From: Chryseobacterium luteum
GTDB lineage: Bacteria > Bacteroidota > Bacteroidia > Flavobacteriales > Weeksellaceae
Assembly (NCBI RefSeq): GCF_000737785.1
Contig: NZ_JPRO01000001.1
Coordinates: 1 to 64,000 of the forward strand
Length of the DNA stretch: 64,000 bases
Direction of reading: 5' to 3'
Positions 9,501 through 17,430 of the stretch are shown here, piece after piece. The notes under the pieces were generated by a model. It saw only the letters and a program-made list of their open reading frames with translations, did no database searches and was not told the DNA's origin. The position numbers were made by a program, and so were the translations under genes. Position 1 is the stretch's first letter. Every line of letters starts with the position of its first letter.

Positions 9501-9618
9501 TATGAGTATCAATAGAATATTTACAGAAACCCCAAGATTGAACGAATTTAAAACTTATTTTTTCCTTTACAAACAATATGAATCGACTGAAGCCCGAAAA
9601 AAAACATCATCCTTATAA
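6529..9618 (+). CDS. Lantibiotic dehydratase (LanB, full length)
   Basis: This 1029-residue protein begins with the Lant_dehydr_N fold, marked by SRCTPFGAFASL at residues ~96-107 (the R.TPFG.FA motif). The C-terminal ~270 residues form the SpaB_C/thiopeptide-type elimination domain (TDWIYLKIYINP ... WFFLRYNDPKFHIRLR). Both glutamylation and elimination halves are fused, as in NisB (about 990 residues), so it should dehydrate Ser/Thr of the precursor using glutamyl-tRNA. ATG at 6529 is used; a second ATG at 6535 is an equal alternative. The reading frame is intact and AT-rich, like lanC, and both are more AT-rich than the housekeeping genes nearby, which hints at acquisition. No LanT, LanP or C39 exporter follows. 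Confidence 0.92.
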   Translation: MTMFQSDFYAARKPLLPINKLFLFYKFSKNNSEGKTLEYLVSEFSTNNQLKEALYLASDTLYNELNKYILNPNKLTPKERKRTLLSLSKYYIRAASRCTPFGAFASLQKGLISHNNVSETGPSNNKNSFKYNVRLDMEILFELSNHLLNIKGIKDHLIFSPNNSLYKTKNDYRYIEYRLIKNIRKHHLMSIDKNPVTEDILKISQNGISYHELLNRILEMYSFPEDEIKDYIDDLIKSKILISNLDINVTGKEYFEVLADITSKIPEQSVGQDFLNFKKNINKIKADLLKVTTDCNIDLYKSIYDHVKKILPETKETNLIQLDVINMEPDTSVPPELVTDLNSLLKILSGFSSASSNEYNHLESFKKEFSDRYESRKVKLLEVLDEEIGIGYRTEQRPTVNQSPNNNTLQEFVLLKYHNYLKENHKQITITLEETEIFFKYSKNALPENNISFFLKMFPAKDGSLVQLNSYSNSFSNLLGRFCSFHDELYDELNNLIKREESQNTNFIYAEISHLPQSRIGNVISRPHFGTYEIPYLSASLLPKEQQINVDDLYIQVINNEIFLFSKNHKKPIKPRLSNAHNYKIKSLPVYEFLCEMQHQNSSQKAVWNWGIVEKLEQYLPRVTYKNIVLEPAKWILKDKNIELLKKHSSIDSFSKALQALKIDLKIDDIIIIKQADNFLCLDISSTVGIEILHKEILKNNKVILYECLFKDFLSDEEKYNKEIIIPLTNYNNRSFVKPTKVSQTLKNENSRFFISGTDWIYLKIYINPKFASGVLVKLLSQIERWRKKKLVKKWFFLRYNDPKFHIRLRINLNQSESNPIQQKLNRLLNRFIKDGIVSNITFDTYFREIERYHNKMEESEEIFFFDSLISYSLYSRFPNIQYTDLFYTSYYIVQKYIAVLENIGIHSGNFVKRQYESFASEFNFNNNKSLRDSFHKEIRIFRNINIEERLDIDLKLFIDKTFEKNIYIILNTIYDSINIQLINILSSYIHMSINRIFTETPRLNEFKTYFFLYKQYESTEARKKTSSL

Positions 9619-9623
9619 TACTA

Positions 9624-10367
9624 TTAGTAATTCCACAAAACCTCAAAATCCTTATCTTGTATTTTCTGGGTTTTGGATTCGATATAGCAGTACAGCTTGT
9701 CAAGACTGTTATGATTAGGGTGTGAAACACCTTCAATCCAGATTTTTACAAATTCATTATCAGGGAAATCTGCCCATAAATTCAATCTGCGGTATTCATT
9801 ATTATTCAATACAGAATCAGTCTTGATATCAATAAAATGCTCATAGTTCAGGTACCAGCTGTAAAAATTCATAGCAGACCTCATAAACAGCATGTAATTA
9901 TATAAAAAAAGAGCAGAGTCTCCTGAAATATTTGACAGATAATGATACTCTACATTTAGAGAATAAAGTCTAAGCAAAACAGTATCATTATCCTTTTTTA
10001 TATCCTTAAAAACCTGTACCATGTATTCTTTTGCCAGGCTAACAATTTCATCTATTTGCTCATCCTGCTTATAAAGGATTTTTCCTATACTGAATACCCT
10101 TGCTTCAAACTTAAGATTACGGAAATAGTCCTGTGAAATTCTTTTTTTTATCCCATTTACACTTTCACCAAAGTAAGATACTTTGTATCCCTTTATCCTT
10201 TTAACTCCTTTAATAGTAGTATTCATACTATTATCAAAAACAATCCTTATATCTATATCTGATGATTCAGTATAAGTGCCAATAGCAAAACTTCCTGTCA
10301 AAAGAATACCGATTACACTCTCATTGCTTTTCCATTCTTCAATGATGGTTTCAAATATTTTGTGCAT
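9624..10367 (-). CDS. Nucleotidyltransferase domain protein (MNT/kanamycin nucleotidyltransferase-like fold)
   Basis: This 247-residue protein has the DNA polymerase beta-superfamily motif near its N-terminus: LLTGSFAIGTYTESSDIDIRI, i.e. GSxAxGxxxxxSDxDhxh, with both metal-binding Asp present. The rest is helical with no membrane segment. Relatives transfer nucleotides to small molecules or proteins, including aminoglycoside- and lincosamide-modifying enzymes and MNT antitoxins. No HEPN partner is adjacent. It converges on the lanthipeptide dehydratase, with stop codons only 5 bases apart, and has its own -7 box, so it is a separate unit. The substrate is unknown. Confidence 0.8.
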   Translation of the reverse strand: MHKIFETIIEEWKSNESVIGILLTGSFAIGTYTESSDIDIRIVFDNSMNTTIKGVKRIKGYKVSYFGESVNGIKKRISQDYFRNLKFEARVFSIGKILYKQDEQIDEIVSLAKEYMVQVFKDIKKDNDTVLLRLYSLNVEYHYLSNISGDSALFLYNYMLFMRSAMNFYSWYLNYEHFIDIKTDSVLNNNEYRRLNLWADFPDNEFVKIWIEGVSHPNHNSLDKLYCYIESKTQKIQDKDFEVLWNY

Positions 10368-10386
10368 TTTTTGTTATGATGTAGTA

Positions 10387-10394
10387 CAAATATA
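10387..10394 (-). promoter_or_regulatory. -7 box of the nucleotidyltransferase gene
   Basis: TATATTTG on the minus strand, 19 bases upstream of the ATG at 10367. No -33 TTTG was found at the expected spacing. Confidence 0.5.
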
Positions 10395-10471
10395 ACAATA
10401 TAATTATTCTGATAATCTTTAAAAAATGATAATAACCTTTCATCTTTTACTCAATTCCTCTACTTTTCGCT

Positions 10472-10479
10472 TATATTTG
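10472..10479 (+). promoter_or_regulatory. -7 box of nadB
   Basis: TATATTTG lies 54 bases upstream of the ATG chosen for nadB. An open frame continues upstream to 10426, but a promoter here makes translation from 10426 impossible on this transcript. Confidence 0.5.
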
Positions 10480-10533
10480 TCTAAAGATTTCTCTTATAAT
10501 CTTCATAAAAAAAGATTTAAATCTAAGGTAAAA

Positions 10534-12105
10534 ATGATAAAAGCGGATGTATTAGTAATTGGTTCCGGCATCTCGGGACTTTCCTATGCCATTAAAGTTT
10601 CTGAACAGCTCCCCGATGCCAGAATCATCATCGTAACGAAATCCGACGAGGACGAAAGCAACACCAAATATGCTCAGGGAGGACTGGCCGTGGTCACCGA
10701 CTTTAAAAACGACAATTTCGAAAAACATATCGAAGACACCATGCGTGCCGGAGACGGGGAAAACAAACGCGATGTTGTAGAAATGGTCGTAAGAGAAGCT
10801 CCTACAAGATTCAACGAAATTGTAGAATGGGGCGCCAATTTCGATATGAAGAACGGAGAATTTGCTTTGGGAAGAGAAGGCGGCCACACTGAAAACCGGA
10901 TCGTTCATCATAAGGACATTACCGGGTTTGAGATTGAAAGAGCTCTTCTGGCAACAGCCAATAGCAGCCCGAATATAGAGATTCTTGACCATCATTATGT
11001 CATTGATATCATCACCCAGCACCATGTTCCGGGGAAAGAAGTAAGTGAAGGTGACATCAACTGTTACGGTGCCTATATCCTTGATGAAAAATCAAAAACA
11101 ATCAAAAAAATCACATCCAAGATAGCATTGGTTGCTACCGGAGGCGCAGGACATGTTTATAAAAACACTACCAATCCTACCATTGCCACCGGAGACGGAA
11201 TTGCTTTCGTAGCCCGTGCAAAAGGTAAGGTTTCCAATATGCAGTACTACCAGTTTCACCCAACGGCCCTGTACAGCAAGATTAATGGGATGCTTTTCCT
11301 TATTTCCGAAGCAGTCCGGGGAGACGGTGCCAAGTTAAGGACTAAAAACGGTGAAAAGTTCATGCATAAATATGATGAGCGTGAAGAACTAGCCTCAAGG
11401 GATATTGTAGCCAGAGCCATTGATAATGAGATGAAAATTTCCGGTGATGAATTTGCCGGTCTCGACTGCCGAGATATGGATCATGAAAGATTTCTGGAAC
11501 ATTTCCCTAATATTTATAAAAAATGTAAAGAAGAAGGAATTGACCCTTTCATACAATTGATTCCTATAGTACCAGCATGTCATTACCTGATGGGCGGTAT
11601 TGAGGTCGACAGGGACGGACAGTCTTCCATCCGTAATCTTTTCGCAGTAGGCGAATGTACCAATTCAGGACTGCACGGTGCAAACAGGCTTGCCTCAAAC
11701 TCTTTACTGGAAGGCTTGGTCTTTGGACATAATGCCGCCATAAAAACCGTTGCTCTTCTTAATGAAAACAACTTCAATTTTGATGATCTTAAAGCGGTTC
11801 CTGAATGGAATGAAGAAGGAATGAAGATCATGGATGAAATGGTTATCATAAGCTATCTCAGAAAGCAGCTTCAGGAAATGATGAGCGATCTGGTAGGTAT
11901 CGTAAGAAGCAACAGACGTTTGAATATGGCCCTGCAGAAACATCAGGAAATTGCAGCTGCCGTAGACGAAATCTATCACTACTCTATTCTTTCGCCTCAG
12001 CTATCTGAATTAAGAAATTTAACAACCGTTGCCCACCTCATCATCACCCAATCTATGGAAATGACTGAAAATAAAGGTGCATTTTACAATAAGGACTTAG
12101 CTTAA
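10534..12105 (+). CDS. nadB: L-aspartate oxidase
   Basis: FAD-dependent oxidation of L-aspartate to iminoaspartate, the first step of de novo NAD synthesis. From this ATG the 523-residue protein begins MIKADVLVIGSGISGLSYA, the Rossmann FAD motif GxGxxG, directly after the start as in NadB. Further family segments are NTKYAQGGLAVV, GGHTENRIVHHKDITG, the substrate-loop region QFHPTALY, and GECTNSGLHGANRLASNSLLEGLVFG. The frame extends 36 residues further upstream, but those residues are unlike the family and the -7 box lies inside them. nadC follows 10 bases downstream. nadA, which would complete the set, is not in this window. Confidence 0.96.
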   Translation: MIKADVLVIGSGISGLSYAIKVSEQLPDARIIIVTKSDEDESNTKYAQGGLAVVTDFKNDNFEKHIEDTMRAGDGENKRDVVEMVVREAPTRFNEIVEWGANFDMKNGEFALGREGGHTENRIVHHKDITGFEIERALLATANSSPNIEILDHHYVIDIITQHHVPGKEVSEGDINCYGAYILDEKSKTIKKITSKIALVATGGAGHVYKNTTNPTIATGDGIAFVARAKGKVSNMQYYQFHPTALYSKINGMLFLISEAVRGDGAKLRTKNGEKFMHKYDEREELASRDIVARAIDNEMKISGDEFAGLDCRDMDHERFLEHFPNIYKKCKEEGIDPFIQLIPIVPACHYLMGGIEVDRDGQSSIRNLFAVGECTNSGLHGANRLASNSLLEGLVFGHNAAIKTVALLNENNFNFDDLKAVPEWNEEGMKIMDEMVIISYLRKQLQEMMSDLVGIVRSNRRLNMALQKHQEIAAAVDEIYHYSILSPQLSELRNLTTVAHLIITQSMEMTENKGAFYNKDLA

Positions 12106-12115
12106 AACATATATA

Positions 12116-12976
12116 ATGAAAAGACCAGCTTACGCTACAGATAAAGTATTAAAAACATTCGTCAAAAATGCTTTGGAAGAAGATATTCATGATGGCGACC
12201 ACTCCACCCTTTCCACAATTCCAAAGGATCTTAAGCAAAGCGCCAGACTTCTGGTAAAGCAGGATTGTATTTTGGCCGGGGTCGAAATGGCGGAAATTAT
12301 TTTTAAAACTTTTGATAAAGATTTAAAAGTGGAGATTTTCATTAAAGATGGAGAAGCAGCTAAAGTAGGAGATGTGGCTTTAATTGTAACCGGAAGCGCA
12401 AGGTCAATTCTCTCCACAGAAAGACTTGTTCTGAACTGTATGCAGAGAATGAGCGGAATAGCAACGCTTACCCACGACTGGGATTCCCGTTTGGTGGGAA
12501 CCAAAACAAAACTTTTAGATACCCGAAAAACAACTCCTAATTTCAGAGTATGTGAAAAATGGGCCGTTGCCATAGGCGGTGGAACCAATCACAGATATGG
12601 GCTTTATGATATGATCATGTTGAAAGACAATCATATCGACTATAACGGGAGCATTACCAATGCCGTAAAAATGGCAAAAGATTATGTTAAAAGTACTAAG
12701 AAAAAATTAAAGATAGAAGTTGAGACAAGAAACCTGGAAGAAGTTAAGGAAGCCCTTAAAGCAAAAGTAGACAGAATCATGCTTGACAATATGAATGTAC
12801 CCATGATGAAGCAGGCCGTAGAAATGATCAACGGGTCATGCGAGTCTGAAGCTTCAGGGGGAATTACCCGTGATATGTTAAAAGAAATTGCTTCTACCGG
12901 GGTCACTTATATCTCTGCCGGAGCCCTTACCCACTCAGCAGAAAATATAGATTTGAGTCTCAAAGCCGTGAAATAG
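12116..12976 (+). CDS. nadC: Nicotinate-nucleotide diphosphorylase (carboxylating), quinolinate phosphoribosyltransferase
   Basis: Converts quinolinate and PRPP to nicotinate mononucleotide in de novo NAD synthesis. The 286-residue length is normal. Visible signatures are STERLVLNCMQRMSGIAT, the TRKTTPNFRVCEKWAV segment with substrate-binding Arg and Lys, GGGTNHRYGLYDMIMLKDNH, EVETRNLEE and the C-terminal SGGI phosphate-binding loop followed by GALTHSAENIDLSL. It is 10 bases after nadB on the same strand, so the two probably form an operon. Confidence 0.96.
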   Translation: MKRPAYATDKVLKTFVKNALEEDIHDGDHSTLSTIPKDLKQSARLLVKQDCILAGVEMAEIIFKTFDKDLKVEIFIKDGEAAKVGDVALIVTGSARSILSTERLVLNCMQRMSGIATLTHDWDSRLVGTKTKLLDTRKTTPNFRVCEKWAVAIGGGTNHRYGLYDMIMLKDNHIDYNGSITNAVKMAKDYVKSTKKKLKIEVETRNLEEVKEALKAKVDRIMLDNMNVPMMKQAVEMINGSCESEASGGITRDMLKEIASTGVTYISAGALTHSAENIDLSLKAVK

Positions 12977-13185
12977 CGTTGTATTTTTAATAAAAACACC
13001 CCCTGTTTGTTAAAAATTCAATAATATGATTTTTTTCATGTTAAAATTCGATTTTTATTTATAAAACTGAAAATCAACAAATTAAATCTTATCAAGATTG
13101 AGTAAAAATTAACATACAGTTAATATTAGTTAAATTTTATTTCGCGAATTTTGCAGAAAATTAAATCTAACTATTACTAACGATT

Positions 13186-15786
13186 ATGAAATTAATCAAC
13201 AAATCGATACTTACTGTAGCTATTACGTTATCTACGGCTAGTGTTTATTACGCTCAACAAGTTCAGGACACTGTAGCGAAGTCGAAAGACATTGATGAGG
13301 TAATTTTAAGAGGTGTTACGGATATCGCTAAAGATAGAAAAACACCGGTAGCAGTTTCAACGATTAAAGCTGCGCAAATTCTTGAAAGACAGGGAAACCA
13401 AGAACTTGTTGAATTACTAAATACAACCCCATCTGTATATGCAACAAAAGGTGGTGGTGGTTTTGGAGACTCTCAAATTACTATGCGTGGTTTTGAATCA
13501 AGAAACATTGCAGTAATGGTAAACGGTATGCCTGTTAATGACATGGAAGGTGGTACTGTTTATTTCTCAAACTGGACTGGATTATCTGACGTTACAAGTA
13601 CTTTGCAAGTACAAAGAGGTTTAGGATCTTCTAAATTAGCCATTGCTTCTGTTGGAGGTACTATGAACTTCATTACCCGTTCTGCTGATATGAAAAGAGG
13701 TGGAGTAGTAAGATTAGGTGTTGGTAACAATGATTATTTAAAAACATCTTTTGCTTATAATACCGGTAAATCCAACGACGGATGGTCTTCATCAATTCTA
13801 ATGAGCAGGCAATCTGGAGGAACTTATATTGAGAATACAGATTATGAAGCTTATGCATATTATTTTGCTTTAGGTTGGGAGCCAAACAAAAAACATAACT
13901 TCCAGTTTACTTTGACATCTGCACCTCAATGGCATGATCAAAGAACTTTTGCTCCTACAATTCAAAATTATATTAATTACAATCCAGATCGCGACGGATC
14001 ACCATACAGACAATATAATTCTGACTATGGATATTATACGGACGCTTCAGGAAATAAAGTTGCACTAGCTAACAGATCTAACTATTATTCCAAGCCTGTA
14101 ATGATGCTGAACTGGGATTGGACTATGAACGAAAAATCTAAATTAAGTACTGTTTTATACATGTCTAATGGTAGAGGTGGTGGAACAGGTGATTTAGGAA
14201 AAGTTGGAGGAAAATCAATCACTGACGCATCTTTTGTGGACACTTCTGGACACTTTAACTATGACGCTATTTTCGCAGCCAACCAAGCAGTTAATCTAAA
14301 CACAGCTGGCGCAGGAAGTACACTTATTCGCAGATCAAGTGTAAACTCTCACAACTGGTACGGAATTTTAGCGAACTTCCAACATAAGATAAATGATAAC
14401 TGGAACTTCTCAATTGGAACTGATGATAGATATTATTATGGATACCATTATCAACTAGTTTCAGATTTATATGGAGCTGCAGGATATAAAGATTCTAACA
14501 ATAAAAATGTAGCACCAAACATTGTTAGCAACAGTTATGACTATAAAAAGCTTGCTTGGAATCCATTTGGAGGTAAAACAGCTCCTCTACAAGATCAAGT
14601 AGGATTCAGCAATGATGGAGAAGTTATTTGGTACAGTGGATTTGCTCAAGTAGAATATACCAAGAATGATTTATCTGCATTTTTACAAGGATCAGTATCT
14701 AATCAAGGATATCAAAGAATTGATAATTTCATATTAGATGGAAGCCAATTAAAAGGCCAGACAGTTAATACGAAAACAGGTTTCAAAAATCTATTTGGAT
14801 ATAATATTAAAGGAGGAGCTAACTATAACATTAATGAGCAAAATAATGTTTTTGCAAATATCGGTTATTATAGTAAGCAACCATTCTTAAATACGGTTTA
14901 CCCAAACAACCAACAGCTAATTAATCAATCTTTAACCAATGAGAAAATTTTCTCAGCAGAAATTGGATACGGATTTAGATCAGCAAAATTCAGTGCTAAT
15001 GTTAACCTATACAGAACACAATGGAAAGATAGATGGTTAAGAAAAACTAACCAAACATTTACATTGCCTGATAACACTACTACTACGGGGTATGCTGAAA
15101 TTAATGGGATCACTGAAATTCACCAAGGTATTGAATTTGACGGAACTTATAAACCAACTAGCTTCTTAGAATTCAATGGTATGCTTTCTTGGGGAGATTA
15201 TTATTATAAAGGAAATGCAACAGGAACAGCATTTGACGATAACAATAACCCACTTACGCTATCTGGCACTTCAAATACTTCAGAATTATTCATAGATAAA
15301 GTAAAAGTTGGAGGAACAAGTAATAATAGTATTCCACAAATGACAGCTTCATTGGGAGCAACTATCAAACCAGTAAAAGATCTTAGCATCTACGGTACCT
15401 GGAGATATGTTGGTAAATTATATTCTTCTATTGATATTGCAACTTTCTCCAATCAATCTGCACAAGATAGAGGTGTACTACAATTACCTGATTTTAACTT
15501 GTTCGATGTAGGGGCTTCTTACAAAATAAGATTGAAAAATGAATCTCAATACTTTACTGTAGGAGTAAACATTTATAACTTGCTTGATACAACTTATATC
15601 TCTGATGCCGCTACCAATGTATTTGGTAATGACACACCTACCAAATTAGCTGATGGGGTAACAAACAATACAGCTAAAAAAACTTATGAAGAACTTGGTA
15701 TGATGTACAAAGGAATAGCAACAGGTAACCGTACATATTTCGGATTCGGAAGAACATGGGCCGCAACATTGTCATTCAACTTCTAA
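13186..15786 (+). CDS. TonB-dependent outer membrane receptor
   Basis: This 866-residue protein starts with a signal peptide (MKLINKSILTVAITLSTASVYYAQQ). A TonB box-like segment (DIDEVILRG) and a plug domain follow (PVAVSTIKAAQILERQGNQE, GFGDSQITMRGFESRNIAVMVNG, VQRGLGSSKLAIASVGGTMNF). The remainder is a beta barrel ending in an aromatic residue (AATLSFNF), typical for outer membrane insertion. It lacks the N-terminal carboxypeptidase-regulatory domain common in SusC-like receptors and has no SusD partner, so it more resembles siderophore or metal receptors; the ligand is unknown. Its codons are markedly richer in A/T third positions than those of nadC or asd, which suggests high expression or separate ancestry. 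It is monocistronic with its own terminator. Confidence 0.9.
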   Translation: MKLINKSILTVAITLSTASVYYAQQVQDTVAKSKDIDEVILRGVTDIAKDRKTPVAVSTIKAAQILERQGNQELVELLNTTPSVYATKGGGGFGDSQITMRGFESRNIAVMVNGMPVNDMEGGTVYFSNWTGLSDVTSTLQVQRGLGSSKLAIASVGGTMNFITRSADMKRGGVVRLGVGNNDYLKTSFAYNTGKSNDGWSSSILMSRQSGGTYIENTDYEAYAYYFALGWEPNKKHNFQFTLTSAPQWHDQRTFAPTIQNYINYNPDRDGSPYRQYNSDYGYYTDASGNKVALANRSNYYSKPVMMLNWDWTMNEKSKLSTVLYMSNGRGGGTGDLGKVGGKSITDASFVDTSGHFNYDAIFAANQAVNLNTAGAGSTLIRRSSVNSHNWYGILANFQHKINDNWNFSIGTDDRYYYGYHYQLVSDLYGAAGYKDSNNKNVAPNIVSNSYDYKKLAWNPFGGKTAPLQDQVGFSNDGEVIWYSGFAQVEYTKNDLSAFLQGSVSNQGYQRIDNFILDGSQLKGQTVNTKTGFKNLFGYNIKGGANYNINEQNNVFANIGYYSKQPFLNTVYPNNQQLINQSLTNEKIFSAEIGYGFRSAKFSANVNLYRTQWKDRWLRKTNQTFTLPDNTTTTGYAEINGITEIHQGIEFDGTYKPTSFLEFNGMLSWGDYYYKGNATGTAFDDNNNPLTLSGTSNTSELFIDKVKVGGTSNNSIPQMTASLGATIKPVKDLSIYGTWRYVGKLYSSIDIATFSNQSAQDRGVLQLPDFNLFDVGASYKIRLKNESQYFTVGVNIYNLLDTTYISDAATNVFGNDTPTKLADGVTNNTAKKTYEELGMMYKGIATGNRTYFGFGRTWAATLSFNF

Positions 15787-15818
15787 TAATATATAAAACA
15801 TTAGATTTTATAAATACC

Positions 15819-15844
15819 AATCCCGGCTTTTCGCCGGGATTTTT
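15819..15844 (+). terminator. Intrinsic terminator of the TonB receptor gene
   Basis: The stem AATCCCGGC / GCCGGGATT with a TTTTC loop runs into a T run, 32 bases after the stop codon. It abuts the -7 box of the next gene. Confidence 0.88.
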
Positions 15845-15846
15845 GC

Positions 15847-15854
15847 TATATTTG
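15847..15854 (+). promoter_or_regulatory. -7 box fixing the start of the small membrane protein gene
   Basis: TATATTTG lies 17 bases upstream of ATG 15872. It overlaps the alternative in-frame GTG at 15854, which therefore cannot be the start. Confidence 0.6.
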
Positions 15855-15871
15855 TGTACAAAAAATTGAAT

Positions 15872-16312
15872 ATGGATTTTTACAAGATTTTTCTTAGTGC
15901 ACACAAAGGGTTCGGGTATCTTGAACTACTTTTGGTCTCATTATTTATTATTGCCCTTTTAGCCACAATGTTTGGTTTCAGCGGTAAAGTGAACAAATTT
16001 TTAAAGAAGACTACCCTCTTTACGATGATTTTCTTCCATGTTCAGTTTCTGATAGGAATATGTTTGTTGTTCATATTTTCTCCCGGTTTCAAAGCTGCAT
16101 TGGATGCCGGAACATTAATGAAGGATCCATATAGCAGACAAACATTTGTAGAACACCCGTTTTCTATGTTAGTTGCAGCAATATTAATGACCATCATCAA
16201 TAAAAAAGTGAAATCCAACGACACGATTTCTTTAGGAATTGTGATCATGGGTCTTATCGCTGCAGGTTTATTCGCATTCGCATTCCCTTGGATGAGAGTC
16301 TTTGGGGCTTAA
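15872..16312 (+). CDS. Small four-helix membrane protein, possibly cytochrome b561-like
   Basis: A 146-residue protein with four predicted transmembrane helices (about residues 16-37, 46-68, 93-108 and 118-140) and little else. His residues fall near helix ends (SAHKGFGY, FFHVQFLIG, VEHPFSML), a pattern compatible with haem b binding; similar small flavobacterial proteins are annotated as cytochrome b-like. The ATG at 15872 is preferred because the -7 box overlaps the upstream GTG. It is a single-gene unit. The function is not established, and the haem assignment is inference from His placement. Confidence 0.65.
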   Translation: MDFYKIFLSAHKGFGYLELLLVSLFIIALLATMFGFSGKVNKFLKKTTLFTMIFFHVQFLIGICLLFIFSPGFKAALDAGTLMKDPYSRQTFVEHPFSMLVAAILMTIINKKVKSNDTISLGIVIMGLIAAGLFAFAFPWMRVFGA

Positions 16313-16385
16313 AACATAAAATAAGTTATCAATGATGAGTTGTAACTTTATAATAATTTAACCTTAATTTTTTTTAATTAAATCA

Positions 16386-17378
16386 ATGAAAGTAGCTGTA
16401 GTCGGTTCAACAGGAATGGTTGGACAAGTTATGCTTAAAGTTTTGGAGGAGAGGAACTTCCCTGTAACAGAATTAATTCCGGTGGCATCCGAAAGATCTG
16501 TAGGTAAGAAGGTGAAGTATAAACAGGAAGAATTTACCATTGTAAGCATGAAAGACGCTATAGCTGCCAAACCGGATATTGCCATTTTCTCTGCCGGAGG
16601 AGATACTTCTCTTGAATTTGCCCCTCTTTTTGCAGAAGCCGGAACCACAGTGATCGACAATTCTTCAGCATGGAGAATGGACCCTACCAAAAAATTGATT
16701 GTTCCGGAAATAAATGCCGATGTTCTGACCAAAGAAGATAAGATCATTGCCAATCCGAACTGCTCTACCATTCAGTTGGTAATGGTTTTAGGGCCATTGA
16801 ATAAAAAATACGCCCTGAAAAGAGTCGTTATTTCCACCTATCAGTCTGTGACAGGAACAGGGAAAGCTGCCGTGGACCAGCTCAATGCCGAAATTAAAGG
16901 CGATGACAGTGTTGCCAAAGTATATCCTTATCAGATCTTCAAAAATGCTCTTCCTCACTGTGATGTATTCAGTGATGATGATTATACGAAAGAAGAGATC
17001 AAACTGATGAAAGAACCTAAGAAAATTTTAGGTGACGATACATTCAATCTTACAGCAACGGCAGTGAGAGTTCCCGTTCAGGGAGGACACTCTGAAAGTG
17101 TAAATATTGAATTTGAAAACGAGTTCGACCTTGATGAAGTAAGAAAGATTTTATCTGAAACACCAGGCGTCGTGGTAGTAGACAACGTGAAAAAAAACGA
17201 ATACCCAATGCCGCTGTACTCCGAAGGCAGGGATGAAGTCTTCGTTGGCAGGATAAGACGGGATCATTCACAGCCCAAAACGCTCAACCTCTGGATCGTA
17301 GCAGACAATCTGCGAAAAGGAGCCGCAACGAACGCTGTACAGATTGCAGAATACTTAGCAGCCAATAACTTAGTTTAA
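16386..17378 (+). CDS. asd: Aspartate-semialdehyde dehydrogenase
   Basis: NADPH-dependent reduction of aspartyl phosphate to aspartate semialdehyde, the branch point to lysine/diaminopimelate, threonine and methionine. The 330-residue protein starts MKVAVVGSTGMVGQVML (NADP Rossmann motif GxxGxVG). It has the catalytic Cys in IANPNCSTIQLV (C126) and the SYQSVTGTGKAAVDQL-type substrate segment (here TYQSVTGTGKA). The active-site His lies in RVPVQGGHSESVN. Length and motif order are normal. It is monocistronic, ending in a terminator 15 bases after the stop. Confidence 0.96.
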   Translation: MKVAVVGSTGMVGQVMLKVLEERNFPVTELIPVASERSVGKKVKYKQEEFTIVSMKDAIAAKPDIAIFSAGGDTSLEFAPLFAEAGTTVIDNSSAWRMDPTKKLIVPEINADVLTKEDKIIANPNCSTIQLVMVLGPLNKKYALKRVVISTYQSVTGTGKAAVDQLNAEIKGDDSVAKVYPYQIFKNALPHCDVFSDDDYTKEEIKLMKEPKKILGDDTFNLTATAVRVPVQGGHSESVNIEFENEFDLDEVRKILSETPGVVVVDNVKKNEYPMPLYSEGRDEVFVGRIRRDHSQPKTLNLWIVADNLRKGAATNAVQIAEYLAANNLV

Positions 17379-17393
17379 ACTAACAAAATAAAA

Positions 17394-17422
17394 AGAGTCT
17401 CAGAATTGAGATTCTTTTTTTT
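17394..17422 (+). terminator. Intrinsic terminator of asd
   Basis: The 9-bp stem AGAGTCTCA / TGAGATTCT (one G-T pair) with a GAAT loop is followed by seven T. It ends 9 bases before the next start codon. Confidence 0.85.
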
Positions 17423-17430
17423 ATCAAACT

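Noticed and set aside
9624..10367. MNT-HEPN toxin-antitoxin system
   Set aside because: The protein is longer than usual MNT antitoxins and no HEPN gene is adjacent on either side.
10426..10533. N-terminal 36-residue extension of nadB
   Set aside because: The -7 box at 10472-10479 lies inside it and the Rossmann motif starts right after ATG 10534, as in the family.
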